Assembly: GCA_949031345.1 (NCBI GenBank)
Contig: CARNVA010000011.1
Span: 1 to 57,385 of the forward strand
Direction: 5' to 3'
Source: an uncultured Eubacteriales bacterium
Lineage (GTDB): Bacteria > Bacillota > Clostridia > Christensenellales > UBA1242
Length of the DNA: 57,385 bases
How positions within the stretch are numbered: the first letter of the stretch is position 1; every line of letters begins with the position of its first letter. The notes under the pieces are model-generated. The model ran no database searches. It was not told where the DNA came from and was given only the letters and a program-made list of their open reading frames with translations. The position numbers were made by a program, and so were the translations under genes. Shown piece after piece: positions 16,532 to 25,775 of the stretch.

Positions 16532-17244
16532 GCGCTTGCAAGCTCCTTTGTTTGAAAGGATTTGCCCTCGTCATCCATCATTTGAATATAGCCGTTTCCT
16601 GACTGATCAACAGTGAGAATTAAGACCTTTTTAAGCCCGCCTTTTCCACCATTTTCAGCAACAAGGTCAAAAACCTTTCCTTCATCAAGCCTTGCAATAT
16701 TGACATTGTCTTTCATTATCTTGCCTTCACTTACAAGCACTATAGGAATAAAACTTTCATCAACATCAAGTTTTAAATCAGCATTTGTGGCAGGCGCCGC
16801 CTCAGATTTTGGCATTACACTCACCTTTCCGTTTGTTTCCATAATCGCATACTGCACCTGTGAAATACTGAAATATCCACACTCTCTTAAAGCTGCAAAA
16901 ATATCATCTGTTGATAAGTTGAGCTTTTTCATTGCATTATAGTCTATTCCCTTTGGATTGATAATGATGCTTGGTTTTCCGCTGATAAGCTTACTTAAAA
17001 ACTGACTTGACTTTGTGAGAATTGTGAGAATAAAGTGCATGACCACTAATGTCAACAGCGGCACAATACCATGCAAAACAGGCACCGAAACTTCAGCCAT
17101 TGGTATGGTTGCTAAATCAGCAATAATAAGGGTCAAAACAAGCTCAAAAGGTTGCATTTGACCAAGCTGCCTTTTTCCCATAAGTCTATACACAAAAAGA
17201 ACAATAAAGTAAATTAAAATTGACCTAATAATTATTGTAAGCAT
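16528..17244 (-). CDS. DUF421 (YetF-like) membrane protein
   Basis: The 238 residues have three N-terminal membrane helices ('GKRQLGQMQPFELVLTLIIADLA' lies between the first and second). A cytoplasmic domain follows with the family segment 'GKPSIIINPKGIDYNAMKKLNLSTDDIFAALRE'. YetF-type proteins occur widely in spore formers and have been linked to spore membrane or germination phenotypes in Bacillus, but the activity here is not established. It is probably the middle gene of a spoVB-like / DUF421 / DUF4363 operon. The ribosome site is weak, so coupling to the upstream gene is possible. Confidence 0.88.
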   Translation of the reverse strand: MLTIIIRSILIYFIVLFVYRLMGKRQLGQMQPFELVLTLIIADLATIPMAEVSVPVLHGIVPLLTLVVMHFILTILTKSSQFLSKLISGKPSIIINPKGIDYNAMKKLNLSTDDIFAALRECGYFSISQVQYAIMETNGKVSVMPKSEAAPATNADLKLDVDESFIPIVLVSEGKIMKDNVNIARLDEGKVFDLVAENGGKGGLKKVLILTVDQSGNGYIQMMDDEGKSFQTKELASA

Positions 17245-17270
17245 ACTTTATTTTGTGCATTTTTTCTCTT

Positions 17271-18818
17271 TTATACATTTTTCTTTGCCCTTTTTTTAAG
17301 TTTAAACTTAGGAAAATTAAACTTCTTTTTTGCAAAGATAACAAAAGCTTTAATATCAATAAGGTTAAATACTGCAGCAAGAAGCACAAAACTTGTAACG
17401 CCTGTAATTCCACCAAGCGCCAACACAAAAAACAGTGGCAATATATACTCAGCAAGACTTACTACAAAAGCAGTAAGTGCAGCTGACGGAATAATTAAAA
17501 CAAATATTTTTAATACTTTAGGCAACAATTTCAGGTCAGCCCTCACCCTCTTCTTAAGCAGAATAAAATTCAAAAGTGCAACGATTACATAATCAATTCC
17601 CATTCCCCAAATAAGAGAGTTTATTCCAATAAACTGAGGAAGCACCCAAAGCGATATAAACATTGCTATTCCACCAATTGCAAAGTTTATAAATGAGCGC
17701 TTCTCAAGACCAAGCGAGTTTAATAATGCAGAGGTAATATTTGTAAGTCCAAGAGGAATTAAAACCCAAGCTGATGCTTGAAGAAGCGTTCCACTCAAAA
17801 TGTTATCATATAAGAATATACCTATCTGTTCACCCATTCCAATAAAGACTGGAACAAACATTGCAGAAATAAAAAGCGCAAAGAAAATGGAAGAGCTGAC
17901 CCTCTCTTCAATATGTTTTTGATTGTTTTGGGCGACTGCAGTTGAAATATCTGGCACTAAAGCTGTGGAAAGAGAGCCGATAATTGTCGAAGGAATGAAA
18001 AGAAGAGGCATTGTCATTCCAACAGCCACACCAAACATGCTCATAGCTTGCGAGCTTGTATAACCAATGCTTGTCAACCTTGCTGGTATAATAAAGGCAA
18101 TCAAAGGTTGTGCAAAAGAGCCTACAACTCGCATAAGTGTGATTGGAGTTGATTGTCTGACCAGTTGTGAAAATTGTTCCTTTCTTCCCCGTCCAAGTTT
18201 TCCGCCATAATAGAAAAACAACAGCAGCACATATATCATTGACAAAAAGCAGGCAATAGTCATTGTCCAACCAATTCTTAAAGCATTTTCCATTGCCCCA
18301 AGTGCAGTTGAAATTACCAGAACGCCAAGCACAATCCTTACAACTTGTTCATAAAACTCAGTTACGCAAAGAGCAAAGTAGTTTCCCTTTCCCCATAGTG
18401 CCCCGCGAAAAACACTGTAAACAGAGGAAAAAATCAAACTTGGAAGCAATACTAAAAGAATTATAAGACAACGCTCGTCCGTCAAAAAGTTTGAGAAAAC
18501 TCCTCTAAACAGATAGACTATTAAACATAACAAAATTGACAAAACTAAAGAATAAATTAAAGCAATACTTACAAGTGATCCCTCTCTCTTCTTATCTTTG
18601 CTTGCATTATATGAAGCAGTCATCCTTGAAATAATTAAAGGTAGTCCACTTGCTATAATAGTCATCAGCACCATAAAAACTGAAGACGCAACCTGATAAA
18701 GTCCCAGCCCCTCTGCGCCAATTACGCGTGATAAAATAATTCTATATACAAAGCCTAATATTCTTGTTAAAAATGAAAATACAGTAATTAAAGCAACTGT
18801 CTTAAATAAAGATTTCAT
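17271..18818 (-). CDS. SpoVB/MurJ-like polysaccharide exporter (MOP superfamily)
   Basis: The 515 residues contain about 14 membrane helices and belong to the MOP flippase superfamily. 'FLTRILGFVYRIILSRVIGAEGLGLYQVA' at the start is typical of SpoVB and related lipid-II-type flippases. SpoVB is needed for the spore cortex in B. subtilis, and paralogues move lipid-linked polysaccharide precursors. With several paralogues common in Clostridia, the exact substrate cannot be set. The ATG follows GGAGAG. Downstream DUF421 and DUF4363 genes fit a spore-envelope operon. The protein ends in a very basic Lys-rich cytoplasmic tail. Confidence 0.88.
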   Translation of the reverse strand: MKSLFKTVALITVFSFLTRILGFVYRIILSRVIGAEGLGLYQVASSVFMVLMTIIASGLPLIISRMTASYNASKDKKREGSLVSIALIYSLVLSILLCLIVYLFRGVFSNFLTDERCLIILLVLLPSLIFSSVYSVFRGALWGKGNYFALCVTEFYEQVVRIVLGVLVISTALGAMENALRIGWTMTIACFLSMIYVLLLFFYYGGKLGRGRKEQFSQLVRQSTPITLMRVVGSFAQPLIAFIIPARLTSIGYTSSQAMSMFGVAVGMTMPLLFIPSTIIGSLSTALVPDISTAVAQNNQKHIEERVSSSIFFALFISAMFVPVFIGMGEQIGIFLYDNILSGTLLQASAWVLIPLGLTNITSALLNSLGLEKRSFINFAIGGIAMFISLWVLPQFIGINSLIWGMGIDYVIVALLNFILLKKRVRADLKLLPKVLKIFVLIIPSAALTAFVVSLAEYILPLFFVLALGGITGVTSFVLLAAVFNLIDIKAFVIFAKKKFNFPKFKLKKRAKKNV

Positions 18819-18877
18819 ACTCTCTCCACATATAACTTATTAAAGAAGAATACAATTTAATACTAAAGGAGGAAAGT

Positions 18878-19036
18878 TTGAAAAAAGAATTTAACAACAT
18901 CTATATCGCACAAGAGAATGACAGCATTGACTCGATTGCAAAAAAATATAACACAAGCCCAATAAAAATATTGATTGAAAACTCAATTACACCTGCTATG
19001 ATTAAAAAAGGTGTGTATTTAATTATTAAAACATAA
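18878..19036 (+). CDS. Minimal LysM-domain protein (52 aa), TTG start
   Basis: A perfect AAAGGAGG ribosome site lies 5 nt before a TTG codon that opens a 52-codon frame. The product has one LysM motif and almost nothing else: 'IYIAQENDSIDSIAKKYNTS' continues to 'GVYLIIK'. LysM binds peptidoglycan or chitin-like glycans, but there is no signal peptide. In spore formers, LysM proteins without signals are often spore-coat or cortex proteins (SafA, YaaH/SleL types), so a spore role is plausible. It lies next to the SpoVB-like gene, divergently. No other LysM gene is seen here. Confidence 0.75.
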   Translation: MKKEFNNIYIAQENDSIDSIAKKYNTSPIKILIENSITPAMIKKGVYLIIKT

Positions 19037-19075
19037 CATAATACCTTTTTTCTATTGATAAAGTTGTTATAAATG

Positions 19076-19112
19076 AAAAAGCTAGTATGCGACGCATACT
19101 AGTCTTGTTTTA
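19076..19112. terminator. Bidirectional terminator between LysM gene and TVP38 gene
   Basis: A near-perfect palindrome CTAGTATGCG-A-CGCATACTAG (19082-19102) is flanked by an A-run and a T-rich tail. Confidence 0.8.
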
Positions 19113-19892
19113 TTTTAATTTTTTGTTTAATTTAAGCTTTTTAAAAAAGTTGTTTATAAATTCTTCTATCTTTTTATTATATTTTGTTGATAGATAAAGA
19201 AGAGTGACTGACACGACTATTATCACCGCCCAGACAATAAGTCCCCAGCCATGATATGGAATAACCTCCCCACTTGATAGATAACTTACAAGGAAAATAC
19301 TTATAGGCCTTGTGACAAATTGAGTAGTCATAAAAAATGTCCAGCTCATATCAGTCAAACCTGCCACCATACATAAAACATCATCAGGAAAGAATGGCAA
19401 CAGCATCATCAGCACAAAAGAGTATTTGCAGTTTGAGAGATAGTTTCTGCATTTTTTCTCCATTTCTTTTCCAACCATAAACACAACAAGCTTTTTGCCA
19501 AAAACGCGTCCTAGGAAAAATGCGAAAGCACTTCCAAGCAAAATTCCTGCAATTGACAAAAGCCCCGCCTCAAAAGGTCCATAAATTATACTTCCTGCGA
19601 TAATCAGAATTGGAGATGGAATTGGAATGAAGGTCACCTGCAAAAATTGCAAAAATACAAAAGTCGACCTGCCCCAAAAACCCAACTCAAGTATAAGCGA
19701 TTGAAGCTTTTCAACTGAATTAAACTTTTCCCAAAGACCAGTTATGTTCAATATAAAATAACCAAGGCCAAGCAATGCCCCTAAAATAAGGCATACAAGC
19801 ACAATCCTAAAAACTTTTTTGGTCAAAGTCAATTCCATGTTTTTATTATAAATTAAATCATGCTTAAATATTCTCTTAAAATAAAATTTCAA
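19110..19892 (-). CDS. TVP38/TMEM64 (DedA-related) membrane protein
   Basis: The 260 residues contain about five to six membrane helices. The family core is 'FIPIPSPILIIAGSIIYGPFEAGLLSIAGILLGSAFAFFLGRVFGKK', including the re-entrant region and the conserved F..GR motif. SNARE-associated/VTT-domain proteins of this type are thought to be lipid scramblases or transporters. I kept the TTG start at 19892 because an AAAGGTGA ribosome site lies 10 nt upstream, and neighbouring genes also use TTG starts. The alternative is the ATG at 19838, which has a TATAAT 6 nt before it but no good -35. Confidence 0.85.
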   Translation of the reverse strand: MKFYFKRIFKHDLIYNKNMELTLTKKVFRIVLVCLILGALLGLGYFILNITGLWEKFNSVEKLQSLILELGFWGRSTFVFLQFLQVTFIPIPSPILIIAGSIIYGPFEAGLLSIAGILLGSAFAFFLGRVFGKKLVVFMVGKEMEKKCRNYLSNCKYSFVLMMLLPFFPDDVLCMVAGLTDMSWTFFMTTQFVTRPISIFLVSYLSSGEVIPYHGWGLIVWAVIIVVSVTLLYLSTKYNKKIEEFINNFFKKLKLNKKLK

Positions 19893-19930
19893 AAGTATAT
19901 TTTCACCTTTTGTACAAACAATAAAAGAAA

Positions 19931-19959
19931 TTGAAAATTATCTATATCAAAGATAAAAT
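19931..19959 (+). promoter_or_regulatory. Sigma-A promoter of the vanW-like gene
   Basis: TTGAAA (19931-19936), a 17 bp spacer and TAAAAT (19954-19959) lie about 24 nt before the TTG start. Confidence 0.6.
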
Positions 19960-19983
19960 TGAAGTTTTAAATGGAGGCTTAAA

Positions 19984-21498
19984 TTGAAAAACAAAGAAAA
20001 AACTGCCGTGAAAAAATCAAAAGCATCACTTATTTGGCTTTTAGTAGTTGCCTTTATTGCTGTAAGTCTTTTGCTTTTTTGTCAGTTTTATTTTGGAGAT
20101 GCAATAAGCAGCAAAACCACTTTTTATTCAAACACACATATAAACGGCATTGATGTTTCTGGCATGACCAAAAGTGAAGCTAATAATTTGCTTACAAACG
20201 CACTATCTGACAACAAAAACAATATCAGCATTACTTTAAAAGATGATGACAAAACATGGAAAATTGAAGGCAGCGAACTTGGCTATATTGGCAATATAGA
20301 GCCTACTCTTGAAGAGGTACTTTCTTATGGGCATGGTGGAAATATCTTCACAAAAAAGAAGGTCGAAAATGATATCAAGAAAAATGGACTATTTGTCAAT
20401 GTTCCATTTGAAGATATCTATGGTGGAATGGAAGATTCTCTGGAAAAAATTATAAGTGAGGTTGAAGTTGCACCAAAAAGCGCAAACATAAACTTTGACC
20501 CAAGCTCTCAAACCATGTTTACACAAGGAAACTTAACTGCTGGCAGAATTGTAGATAGAGACGCTCTCAAAAACAAACTATCATCTATGCTTGCAACTGG
20601 CCAATTTGAAACAATCGAAATTCCCTTCATTGAAGTGCTTCCGCAAGACAATCTTGATAGTTTTATTGAAAACATAAGCCTTCGTGCAAGTTTTTCAACC
20701 GATTATTCCTCTTCATCTAGTGACAGAAAATCAAATATCAAACTTGCTTTATCACAATTTAATGGAATGATTATTGAACCTGGTGAAGAAATTTCTTTTA
20801 ATAAAGTCACAGGTGCAAGAACAAAAGAAAATGGTTATAAAACAGCCAAAATAATCATTGGCGGGAAATATGTCGATGGTGTAGGCGGAGGCGTATGTCA
20901 GGCATCTACTACCTTATATAACGCCCTCATTCGTGCCGATCTTGAAATTCTTCAAGTAAATCATCACACCCTTCCTGCTTCTTATGTTCCACTTTCCTTT
21001 GACGCAATGGTAAGCGAAGGTTATGCCGACCTGCGTTTTAAAAACAACACTCCTGTGCCAATCTTTATAAAAACTATTTGTACTGACTCATCTGCAACTG
21101 TTGAAATTTATGGTCAACCTCTTGAAGAAGGCGTTACAATCAAAACCAAAGCAGTGCTTGTCAAAGTGCTTGCACATGGCGGAGATGACATCATAACCGA
21201 TTATAAAGGCGAATATGAAGATAAAGTGCTTTATAAAGGCGAATATTACAGACTTAAATTCCCTCAAGAAGGCTATGAGTCAAAAGGCTTTATTGAATAT
21301 TACAAAGATGGTGAAAAAATCAGCGAAAAAGAAATTCGACATGACAAATATCAAGCTCAAAATGGAATAATCGTTGAAGGCTGTTGGTCTCTCGAAGATG
21401 GAATGACCATTCCAAGCAATTCTGTAAGGTATATCCCACCTCAAAAAGTCAATAAAGATACTGAAAAAAATGCTAAAGCAAAGTGGCATTTGGATTAA
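19984..21498 (+). CDS. VanW family protein (YoaR-like)
   Basis: The 504 residues have one N-terminal membrane helix (about 15-33) and a putative peptidoglycan-binding (PG_binding_4) region. The VanW domain is around 220-350 ('GVGGGVCQASTTLYNALIRADLEILQVNHHT' and 'YVP'). The C-terminus looks like a G5-type beta domain. VanW proteins were named from vancomycin-resistance clusters, but most, as here, are chromosomal proteins of unknown envelope function. They do not imply resistance. The start is TTG at 19984, directly after TGGAGG. Confidence 0.88.
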   Translation: MKNKEKTAVKKSKASLIWLLVVAFIAVSLLLFCQFYFGDAISSKTTFYSNTHINGIDVSGMTKSEANNLLTNALSDNKNNISITLKDDDKTWKIEGSELGYIGNIEPTLEEVLSYGHGGNIFTKKKVENDIKKNGLFVNVPFEDIYGGMEDSLEKIISEVEVAPKSANINFDPSSQTMFTQGNLTAGRIVDRDALKNKLSSMLATGQFETIEIPFIEVLPQDNLDSFIENISLRASFSTDYSSSSSDRKSNIKLALSQFNGMIIEPGEEISFNKVTGARTKENGYKTAKIIIGGKYVDGVGGGVCQASTTLYNALIRADLEILQVNHHTLPASYVPLSFDAMVSEGYADLRFKNNTPVPIFIKTICTDSSATVEIYGQPLEEGVTIKTKAVLVKVLAHGGDDIITDYKGEYEDKVLYKGEYYRLKFPQEGYESKGFIEYYKDGEKISEKEIRHDKYQAQNGIIVEGCWSLEDGMTIPSNSVRYIPPQKVNKDTEKNAKAKWHLD

Positions 21499-21548
21499 AC
21501 AGCTATATTTAATTCATTGCAAATCTAGTTATTAAAATATAATAAATA

Positions 21549-21580
21549 ATAAAAATACTGGGCAAATCCAGTATTTTTTG
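21549..21580. terminator. Bidirectional terminator
   Basis: AAAATACTGG pairs with CCAGTATTTT across a 6-nt loop, flanked by A/T runs, between converging genes. Confidence 0.8.
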
Positions 21581-21581
21581 T

Positions 21582-22823
21582 TTAAAGATATTTCAATTTT
21601 TGTTCTACAGCTTGAATAAGCTCGTCCTTTTCGTTTGACAATTTTCCGTCAAAAACATCACTTAATAGGCTTTCTAAAATAGGGTTATAACGATTTGGTT
21701 TTACTGTTGGATAATGTTTTTTAATGTCATCGCCGCTTATTTTAAGCTCTTTTACATTCATAATAAGACGATGCGAAATAATGTATTTATAGAAGAATTG
21801 ATATTTATTTGCAAGGTATTTTGATTTGTGAATTAAAAGCAGATAAATCTGAGGGAAATTGTTGAAATATTTAAAAAAGTATGGTTTATTTTGCTGTTTA
21901 TTTAAAGCTTCATAATAGCCTGAAAGAATGTTTATGTAGTTTTCGGCCATTTTTTTGCTTAATCCAAAAGAGTCAGATAAAATTAAATTAAGATAATAAG
22001 AAATTGATATTGGGTTTACATTATCAATAAGGTCGATTAAAAAGCCTTGCGATTTGTGACTTACCTTCTTGACCATTTTAAATTTCAGTCTTTGCTGGTC
22101 TATGCCAAATACCTGCCAAAGTCCCCCTTTATTGAAATAATACAATGCTTTCATATAGGCTTTTGGTTTTGACAGACCTTTATATTTGTTTGGACTGTGC
22201 AAGATTTTAGTAATTTCATAAACTAGGCGTTCTCCAGAAATATCACGAAGATTTTCTTTATGTCTGAAAGCACTTTCCAGTGTTTCTCTTTCTATTTTGA
22301 AATTAAGCTCACATTGAAATCGAAACAATCTTAAAATTCGCACACCGTCGTGGCAAAATACTTCATCTGGAGTTTCAACTGTTCTTAATATCCTCTTTTT
22401 GACATCTTCTTGACCATTATAGAAATCTACAATTTTATCATTTTTTATATCATAATAAATTGCATTGCAGGTAAAATCTCTTCTTTTTGCATCTTCTTCT
22501 ACAGATTGAATAAATTCAACGCTCTCAGGGCTGTGCTGTCCACTATTCTCTGGATAAAAATCCCTTCTAAAAGTGGTATATTCATATATTTCTTCACCGC
22601 GTTTTATTGTTGCAGTACCAAGTATTTTGCTTTTTACTTTAAATTCAAATTCGCTACCCTTTAAAAGCTTTTCAACCTTATCGAGAGTAAGGCTTGAACA
22701 AATATCAACATCATCATTCTTCACACCTAGAAGTTGATTTCGCACAAACCCTCCAACGACATAAAGCTCTGTTGGAAAAAGCGACGCAAGCCTATTTAAT
22801 GGTTGTGATATCTTTATTTGCAT
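21582..22823 (-). CDS. cca: CCA-adding enzyme / tRNA nucleotidyltransferase family protein
   Basis: The family adds or repairs the 3' CCA of tRNAs, or polyadenylates RNA. The 413 residues begin with the class II nucleotidyltransferase head: 'ELYVVGGFVRNQLLGVKNDDVDICSS' contains the GG motif and the two catalytic aspartates (DVD). 'RRDFTCNAIYYD' and 'DGVRILRLFRFQCELNFKIE' are the RNA-binding neck motifs. An AAGGGG ribosome site precedes the ATG. The tRNA-Glu gene in this window already encodes CCA, so the role here may be repair. The exact nucleotide specificity cannot be read from sequence by eye. Confidence 0.9.
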   Translation of the reverse strand: MQIKISQPLNRLASLFPTELYVVGGFVRNQLLGVKNDDVDICSSLTLDKVEKLLKGSEFEFKVKSKILGTATIKRGEEIYEYTTFRRDFYPENSGQHSPESVEFIQSVEEDAKRRDFTCNAIYYDIKNDKIVDFYNGQEDVKKRILRTVETPDEVFCHDGVRILRLFRFQCELNFKIERETLESAFRHKENLRDISGERLVYEITKILHSPNKYKGLSKPKAYMKALYYFNKGGLWQVFGIDQQRLKFKMVKKVSHKSQGFLIDLIDNVNPISISYYLNLILSDSFGLSKKMAENYINILSGYYEALNKQQNKPYFFKYFNNFPQIYLLLIHKSKYLANKYQFFYKYIISHRLIMNVKELKISGDDIKKHYPTVKPNRYNPILESLLSDVFDGKLSNEKDELIQAVEQKLKYL

Positions 22824-22886
22824 AATTCCCCTTTTATAATATATTACTTTTTTTTAAATACAATGTCAATTCAATTTATAATAATG

Positions 22887-22916
22887 TTGACTTTACAGTC
22901 AAATTTGTTGTATAAT
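22887..22916 (+). promoter_or_regulatory. Promoter of the P-type ATPase gene with a leader of about 110 nt
   Basis: TTGACT (22887-22892), an 18 bp spacer and a perfect TATAAT (22911-22916) leave an untranslated leader of about 110 nt. I see no known riboswitch fold in the leader. Confidence 0.6.
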
Positions 22917-23033
22917 GGCTAAAGATGCTATGTCTATATAGAAAAACTAACCAAGGCTAAAATATCAAACAAAAAAATCGATTTTTATGAATTAAAGATT
23001 GATTTGCAATAGTAAAATAGTAAAGGTATGAAG

Positions 23034-25637
23034 ATGAAGAAACTAAAAAACGAAGAAGAACAGGTTGAACAAAAAGGATTAGTTAAATCAAATATAAGAT
23101 TTACTCGAAGATTTTCCTCCGACAGTCGATTGGAAATTCTTTTTTATACAATTGAAGCAGTCGAAAGAAACAAAGGTTTCATACATAGATTTAAGAAGAA
23201 TTTCCAACAGAAATTTGCCCGCAAAGAAAAGGAAGAAAAGCCAGCTGTTACTGATGCTGTTGAAAGATATAATACAGAAATTACTACTGGGCTTAGTGAC
23301 GAGCAGGTTCAAGCAAGAATTGACGCAAATCTTGAAAACAGCACTAAAGTAAAATCATCAAAGTCTTATGCTTCAATTTTCTTTAAAAATATCTTCACAT
23401 TCTTCAACATGCTTTGGCTTATCATTGCAGTTGCTCTCATTGTTGTAGGCTCTTATGGCGACCTTGTGTTCATTTTTGTTATTGTAGCAAACACAGCAAT
23501 TGCTATCATTCAAGAAATAAGGGCAAAAACAGCGGTTGAGAAATTATCTATTGTCACCACCCCACTTGTCAAAACGATAAGAAATGGCAAAGAATATGAT
23601 ATCCCTGCCGACAAACTTGTGCTTGACGATATCATTCTGCTTTCAAGCGGAAATCAAATTCCTTCAGACTGTGTCATTTTGGATGGCGTGGTTGAAGTAA
23701 ATGAAAGTCTTTTGACAGGCGAGTCAAACGCGATTGAAAAAACCAAAGATGGCAATCTTATGTCAGGAAGTTTCATTGTATCTGGCCAATGCTATGCCAG
23801 AGTAGATAAAATTGGAAGAGACAACTATATTTATCAGATGGCAAAGAAAGCCAAGGAATTTAAAACTCCTCAATCAAACCTGTTTAAAGACTTAAACAGA
23901 CTTATTAAATATATCGGTATTGCGCTTGTTCCTATCGGTGCACTCACCTTTCTTAAAGAATTTAAAATTGCAGGATCAACTATTCAAGAGCAAATTGCAC
24001 ACACCAGCGGTGCGCTCACAAGTATGATTCCTGCGGGAATGTTTTTGCTTGTAACCATCAGTTTATCAGTCGGCGTAGTCAAGCTTACCCGCAAAAAAAC
24101 ATTGGTGCGCGATTTATATTCAATTGAAATGCTTGCCAGAACAAATGTGTTATGCCTCGACAAAACAGGCACAATCACTGATGGTACAATGAAAGTTGTT
24201 GATTTTCTCACTTACACCAAAAAACGAAAATCAAGCGTGCAAAAGCTTCTATCAAATGTGCTTAATGTTCAAAAAACCACAAATGCGACTTCAAATGCAA
24301 TGATAAAAGAATTTGGCAGAAGTGATGAGTTTCGCGCGCTTAATATTGCAGAATTTTCATCAGAACGCAAATATTCAATCACACAACTATCAAATAAAAA
24401 AATTTATTTCTTAGGTGCACCTACTAGAATTGGCTGTGAAATAACGCCTGAGCAGCATGATCTTATTAAAGATTATCTTAATAAAGGCTTGCGTGTGCTT
24501 GCCTTCGCTGAGCAAGATGGTGGCACCTTTGATAAAAAGATGAGCGGAAAAAAATCTGTGCTTCTTTCACTTATTGTAATAGAAGAACATATTCGAGATG
24601 ATGCAATCGAGACTATTCAGTGGTTTAAAGATAATGGCGTTGAAGTCAAAATCATTTCTGGAGATGACCCAGCAACTGTATCTAAAATCGCTGGCAGAGT
24701 TGGAGTAAGAAATCATGAAAAGTTTATTTCACTCGAAAATGTTTCACTTAAAGAAGTGGAACAACTTGCAGACCAGTTTACTGTATTTGGAAGAGTGACA
24801 CCAGAACAAAAATTTACCATAGTCAAAGCCCTCAAAAACAAAGGCAAAGTCGTTGCTATGACAGGCGATGGTGTAAATGACACCCTTGCACTAAAAGAGG
24901 CTGACTGCTCTATCGCAATGGCAGACGGAAGCGAAGTTGCAAGAAACATATCAAAGCTTGTGCTTCTTGAATCAAACTTTTCTTCACTTCCTACAGTTGT
25001 AAAAGAAGGCAGACAGGTGGTAAACAATGTTCAAAATTCATCTTCGCTTTTCCTTATGAAAACCTTCTTTGCTATTTCGCTTACACTTATCACGCTGTTC
25101 CTTGGAATTGCATATCCATTTAAACCAAGTATGATGATGCTTCTTGAAAGTTTTGTAATTGGCCTTCCTTCATTTATGTTGACATTTGAGCCAAATACTA
25201 AGCCAATAAGTGGAAATTTTCTGCCTCAAGTTTTGAAGCGATCAATTCCAAGAGCACTTCTTATGCTTATAAATGTAATGATTATCATTGTGTTGTTCAA
25301 CTATCAAGGTGATGGCATTCAACTGCTTCAAGACAACGAATATTACACCCTTGCTGTGCTTGTAATGACTTACACTGGTTTCTTAAACCTTGCCGGACTA
25401 TGCTGGCCAATATCGCTATTAAAAGCCTTAACAGTGGGAATATCCTTTGTAGGCACAACCTGTGCAATCATCGCCTTGCCTAAGTTTTTCAATATAACCA
25501 CAAGCAGCTTGATGGTATTCTCAACCTTCTTTGCAATCATACTTGTTTCAATTATCTTGATTGTGCTTGTCAAACTCAATCAAAAACGGCTTGATAAACT
25601 TCGAGAACGGATTATTCGATTGCTTCAAAAATCATAA
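23034..25637 (+). CDS. Cation-transporting P-type ATPase (CtpE-like)
   Basis: The 867 residues contain all P-type ATPase signatures. The actuator is LTGES, the phosphorylation site is DKTGTITDG (about residue 380), and the hinge is MTGDGVND. About ten membrane helices are predicted. 'IPAGMFLLVTISLSVGVVKL' before the phosphorylation domain resembles the CtpE branch, for which calcium uptake has been reported in mycobacteria. Ion specificity is not certain. The charged N-terminal extension of about 70 residues is longer than usual. I chose the second ATG (23034) because AAAGGT then has workable spacing; 23028 is the alternative. Confidence 0.9.
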   Translation: MKKLKNEEEQVEQKGLVKSNIRFTRRFSSDSRLEILFYTIEAVERNKGFIHRFKKNFQQKFARKEKEEKPAVTDAVERYNTEITTGLSDEQVQARIDANLENSTKVKSSKSYASIFFKNIFTFFNMLWLIIAVALIVVGSYGDLVFIFVIVANTAIAIIQEIRAKTAVEKLSIVTTPLVKTIRNGKEYDIPADKLVLDDIILLSSGNQIPSDCVILDGVVEVNESLLTGESNAIEKTKDGNLMSGSFIVSGQCYARVDKIGRDNYIYQMAKKAKEFKTPQSNLFKDLNRLIKYIGIALVPIGALTFLKEFKIAGSTIQEQIAHTSGALTSMIPAGMFLLVTISLSVGVVKLTRKKTLVRDLYSIEMLARTNVLCLDKTGTITDGTMKVVDFLTYTKKRKSSVQKLLSNVLNVQKTTNATSNAMIKEFGRSDEFRALNIAEFSSERKYSITQLSNKKIYFLGAPTRIGCEITPEQHDLIKDYLNKGLRVLAFAEQDGGTFDKKMSGKKSVLLSLIVIEEHIRDDAIETIQWFKDNGVEVKIISGDDPATVSKIAGRVGVRNHEKFISLENVSLKEVEQLADQFTVFGRVTPEQKFTIVKALKNKGKVVAMTGDGVNDTLALKEADCSIAMADGSEVARNISKLVLLESNFSSLPTVVKEGRQVVNNVQNSSSLFLMKTFFAISLTLITLFLGIAYPFKPSMMMLLESFVIGLPSFMLTFEPNTKPISGNFLPQVLKRSIPRALLMLINVMIIIVLFNYQGDGIQLLQDNEYYTLAVLVMTYTGFLNLAGLCWPISLLKALTVGISFVGTTCAIIALPKFFNITTSSLMVFSTFFAIILVSIILIVLVKLNQKRLDKLRERIIRLLQKS

Positions 25638-25741
25638 GTGACTTTGTAATTCGATTGCTTTAAAAAGGCAAAGGTTGACTTTATAAAGGAAACGACAAGT
25701 TAGTCAAAATTAAAAATTAAAATTTAATAGAAATATATAAA

Positions 25742-25775
25742 ATAAAAAAGCAAGTCAAATTGACTTGCTTTTTTT
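25742..25775. terminator. Bidirectional terminator
   Basis: AAGCAAGTCAA faces TTGACTTGCTT (palindrome 25747-25771) with long A and T runs either side, between converging genes. Confidence 0.85.

Noticed and set aside
19984..21498. VanW gene as evidence of vancomycin resistance
   Set aside because: No vanA/B/H/X or regulatory genes are near; VanW-domain proteins are common chromosomal envelope proteins.
22917..23033. Magnesium or other riboswitch in the P-type ATPase leader
   Set aside because: The leader is about 110 nt, AT-rich, and I could not find a known aptamer core or an attenuator hairpin.
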